A DNA stretch of 7,209 nt from an uncultured Opitutia bacterium (GTDB taxonomy: Bacteria > Verrucomicrobiota > Verrucomicrobiia > Opitutales > Opitutaceae), in assembly GCA_903938935.1 (NCBI GenBank), contig CAJAFD010000187.1:1-7209 (forward strand). The letters run 5' to 3'. Numbering within the stretch: the stretch's first letter is position 1; the number at the start of each line of letters is the position of its first letter. This document shows, piece after piece, positions 6,329-7,209 of the stretch. The position numbers and the translations under genes were made by a program. Under the pieces are notes generated by a model. That model was not told where the DNA came from. It made no database searches and worked only from the letters and a program-made list of their open reading frames with translations.

Positions 6329-7204
6329 TTAGCAGGTGACGTTTTTGCCTTCGCTGCCGAAGTGCTTCATGCGCTCTTCGGCCGTGGTCTTGGTGATACC
6401 GGCGGGCGCGTAATGGAATTGCAGCGCGCGCCGACGATTCGCTGAGGAATTGTGCGGCGTGCCGTGCGGCAATAAGCCGTCAAACAACAGCAAACCACCG
6501 GGCGGCAACGGCGCCGCGACGGACTTCGTGCCCATGATGACATTATCGCAGATCTGCCAATCGCGCCGCTGGAAATGCGTGATCGGGCCTTCGCGGTGGC
6601 GACCGGGCAAGAGCTGCATGCAACCGTTTTCAATCGTCGCCGCATCGAGCGCGATCCACACGCCCAACACCGGCGTACCGAGCGGATAATCAAAATAAGC
6701 GTGATCTTGGTGCCACGGTTTTTCACGGCCGAGCCGGGGCGGTTTCACGAGCGCCATGTCTTGAAACATCTCGGGTTCCTTGTCGCCGATCAGTTTTTTG
6801 GCGACGGCCAGCAATTTCGCGTGATGCGAAATGGCCTTCAGGCGCGGCTCGAAATTCACAAAATGCCACGCCTTGCGCACCGCGTCTTGGCGTTGCTCGG
6901 CGCTGAGCGTCGGCAGAATCGTCTTCGCCGCCGCTTCAAACGTGATGCCGTTGAACGCCGGATTTTTCCCCATGATCAAATCCACTAATCCGGTAAGCGC
7001 CGCAGAAACTTCCGCCGGCGTGAACGCTTCACGCACGGCCAGATAACCGTGTTCGCGGTAAAAAGCGATTTCACGCGGGCCGATGTCGTCGAACGTCGCA
7101 ACCGAATGAGCCGTATCCGGCACGGGTTGATAAAGCTCGGGCGCGTGCAGTTCGGCGCCGAGATCGAATTCGGGAGCGGGCGTGGCGGGAGTCGCGGTAG
7201 ACAT
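6329..7204 (-). CDS. PhyH-family Fe(II)/2-oxoglutarate dioxygenase
   Basis: The 291-residue protein matches the phytanoyl-CoA dioxygenase (PhyH) superfamily. An N-terminal YREHGYLAVREAF (49-61) is typical of the family. The iron-binding HXD is in WHQDHAYFDYP (H165, D167), followed by GVWIALDAATIENGCMQLLPGRH (given as 181-203), a characteristic core strand-turn. The distal iron ligand is probably H247 in LLPHGTPHNSS, and an Arg at 257-259 (NRRRAL) probably binds 2-oxoglutarate. Such enzymes are cytoplasmic and hydroxylate small molecules; the substrate varies widely and cannot be assigned here. The ATG at 7202-7204 gives a natural N-terminus, but only five bases precede it, so its promoter, any ribosome site and a longer start cannot be judged. 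It converges on dsbD with a 17-base gap. The first dozen residues are Ala/Thr/Pro-rich and probably disordered. Nothing ties it to the thiol-redox genes. Confidence 0.93.
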   Translation of the reverse strand: MSTATPATPAPEFDLGAELHAPELYQPVPDTAHSVATFDDIGPREIAFYREHGYLAVREAFTPAEVSAALTGLVDLIMGKNPAFNGITFEAAAKTILPTLSAEQRQDAVRKAWHFVNFEPRLKAISHHAKLLAVAKKLIGDKEPEMFQDMALVKPPRLGREKPWHQDHAYFDYPLGTPVLGVWIALDAATIENGCMQLLPGRHREGPITHFQRRDWQICDNVIMGTKSVAAPLPPGGLLLFDGLLPHGTPHNSSANRRRALQFHYAPAGITKTTAEERMKHFGSEGKNVTC

Positions 7205-7209
7205 GATGA

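Overview
The window is a GC-rich stretch of bacterial chromosome with a strong preference for C- and G-ending codons. It carries four plus-strand genes and one convergent minus-strand gene, packed tightly with no gene-free stretch above about 110 bases. The organism is probably Gram-negative, because it has exported thioredoxin-fold proteins and a full DsbD. The TlpA-type repeats, a PhyH-family oxygenase and the absence of Shine-Dalgarno sequences would fit Verrucomicrobiota (perhaps Opitutales). That placement is an impression from protein style, not a measured result. No mobile element, CRISPR array, tRNA or rRNA is visible.

Layout. 1-1659: 3' part of a gene for a protein with three TlpA/thioredoxin-like domains (active, catalytically empty, active). 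1715-1748: strong intrinsic terminator. 1766-2998: a paralogous exported protein with two active TlpA-like domains. 3022-3055: second strong terminator. 3108-4034: a PLP-dependent cysteine synthase/cystathionine beta-synthase family enzyme. 4035-4070: a hairpin just after its stop codon. 4134-6311: a full-length DsbD-type thiol:disulfide interchange protein. 6329-7204 (minus strand): a PhyH-family Fe(II)/2-oxoglutarate dioxygenase, convergent with dsbD.

How the genes may work together. DsbD carries electrons from cytoplasmic thioredoxin across the inner membrane, and its usual partners are periplasmic thioredoxin-fold proteins. The two multi-domain TlpA-like proteins offer four CXXC sites (two per protein) that such electrons could keep reduced, and the enzyme encoded between them probably makes or handles cysteine or a related thiol. 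Positions 1-6311 therefore read as a thiol-redox neighbourhood. The terminators show it is not one simple operon, so the functional link is an inference from proximity and family knowledge. The PhyH gene is on the other strand and has no evident link.

The most unusual part is the tandem pair of polydomain TlpA-like genes. Their first domains align without any indel over 139 codons. The second domain of the first protein has lost every cysteine, and its third domain looks like a copy of the first-domain type.
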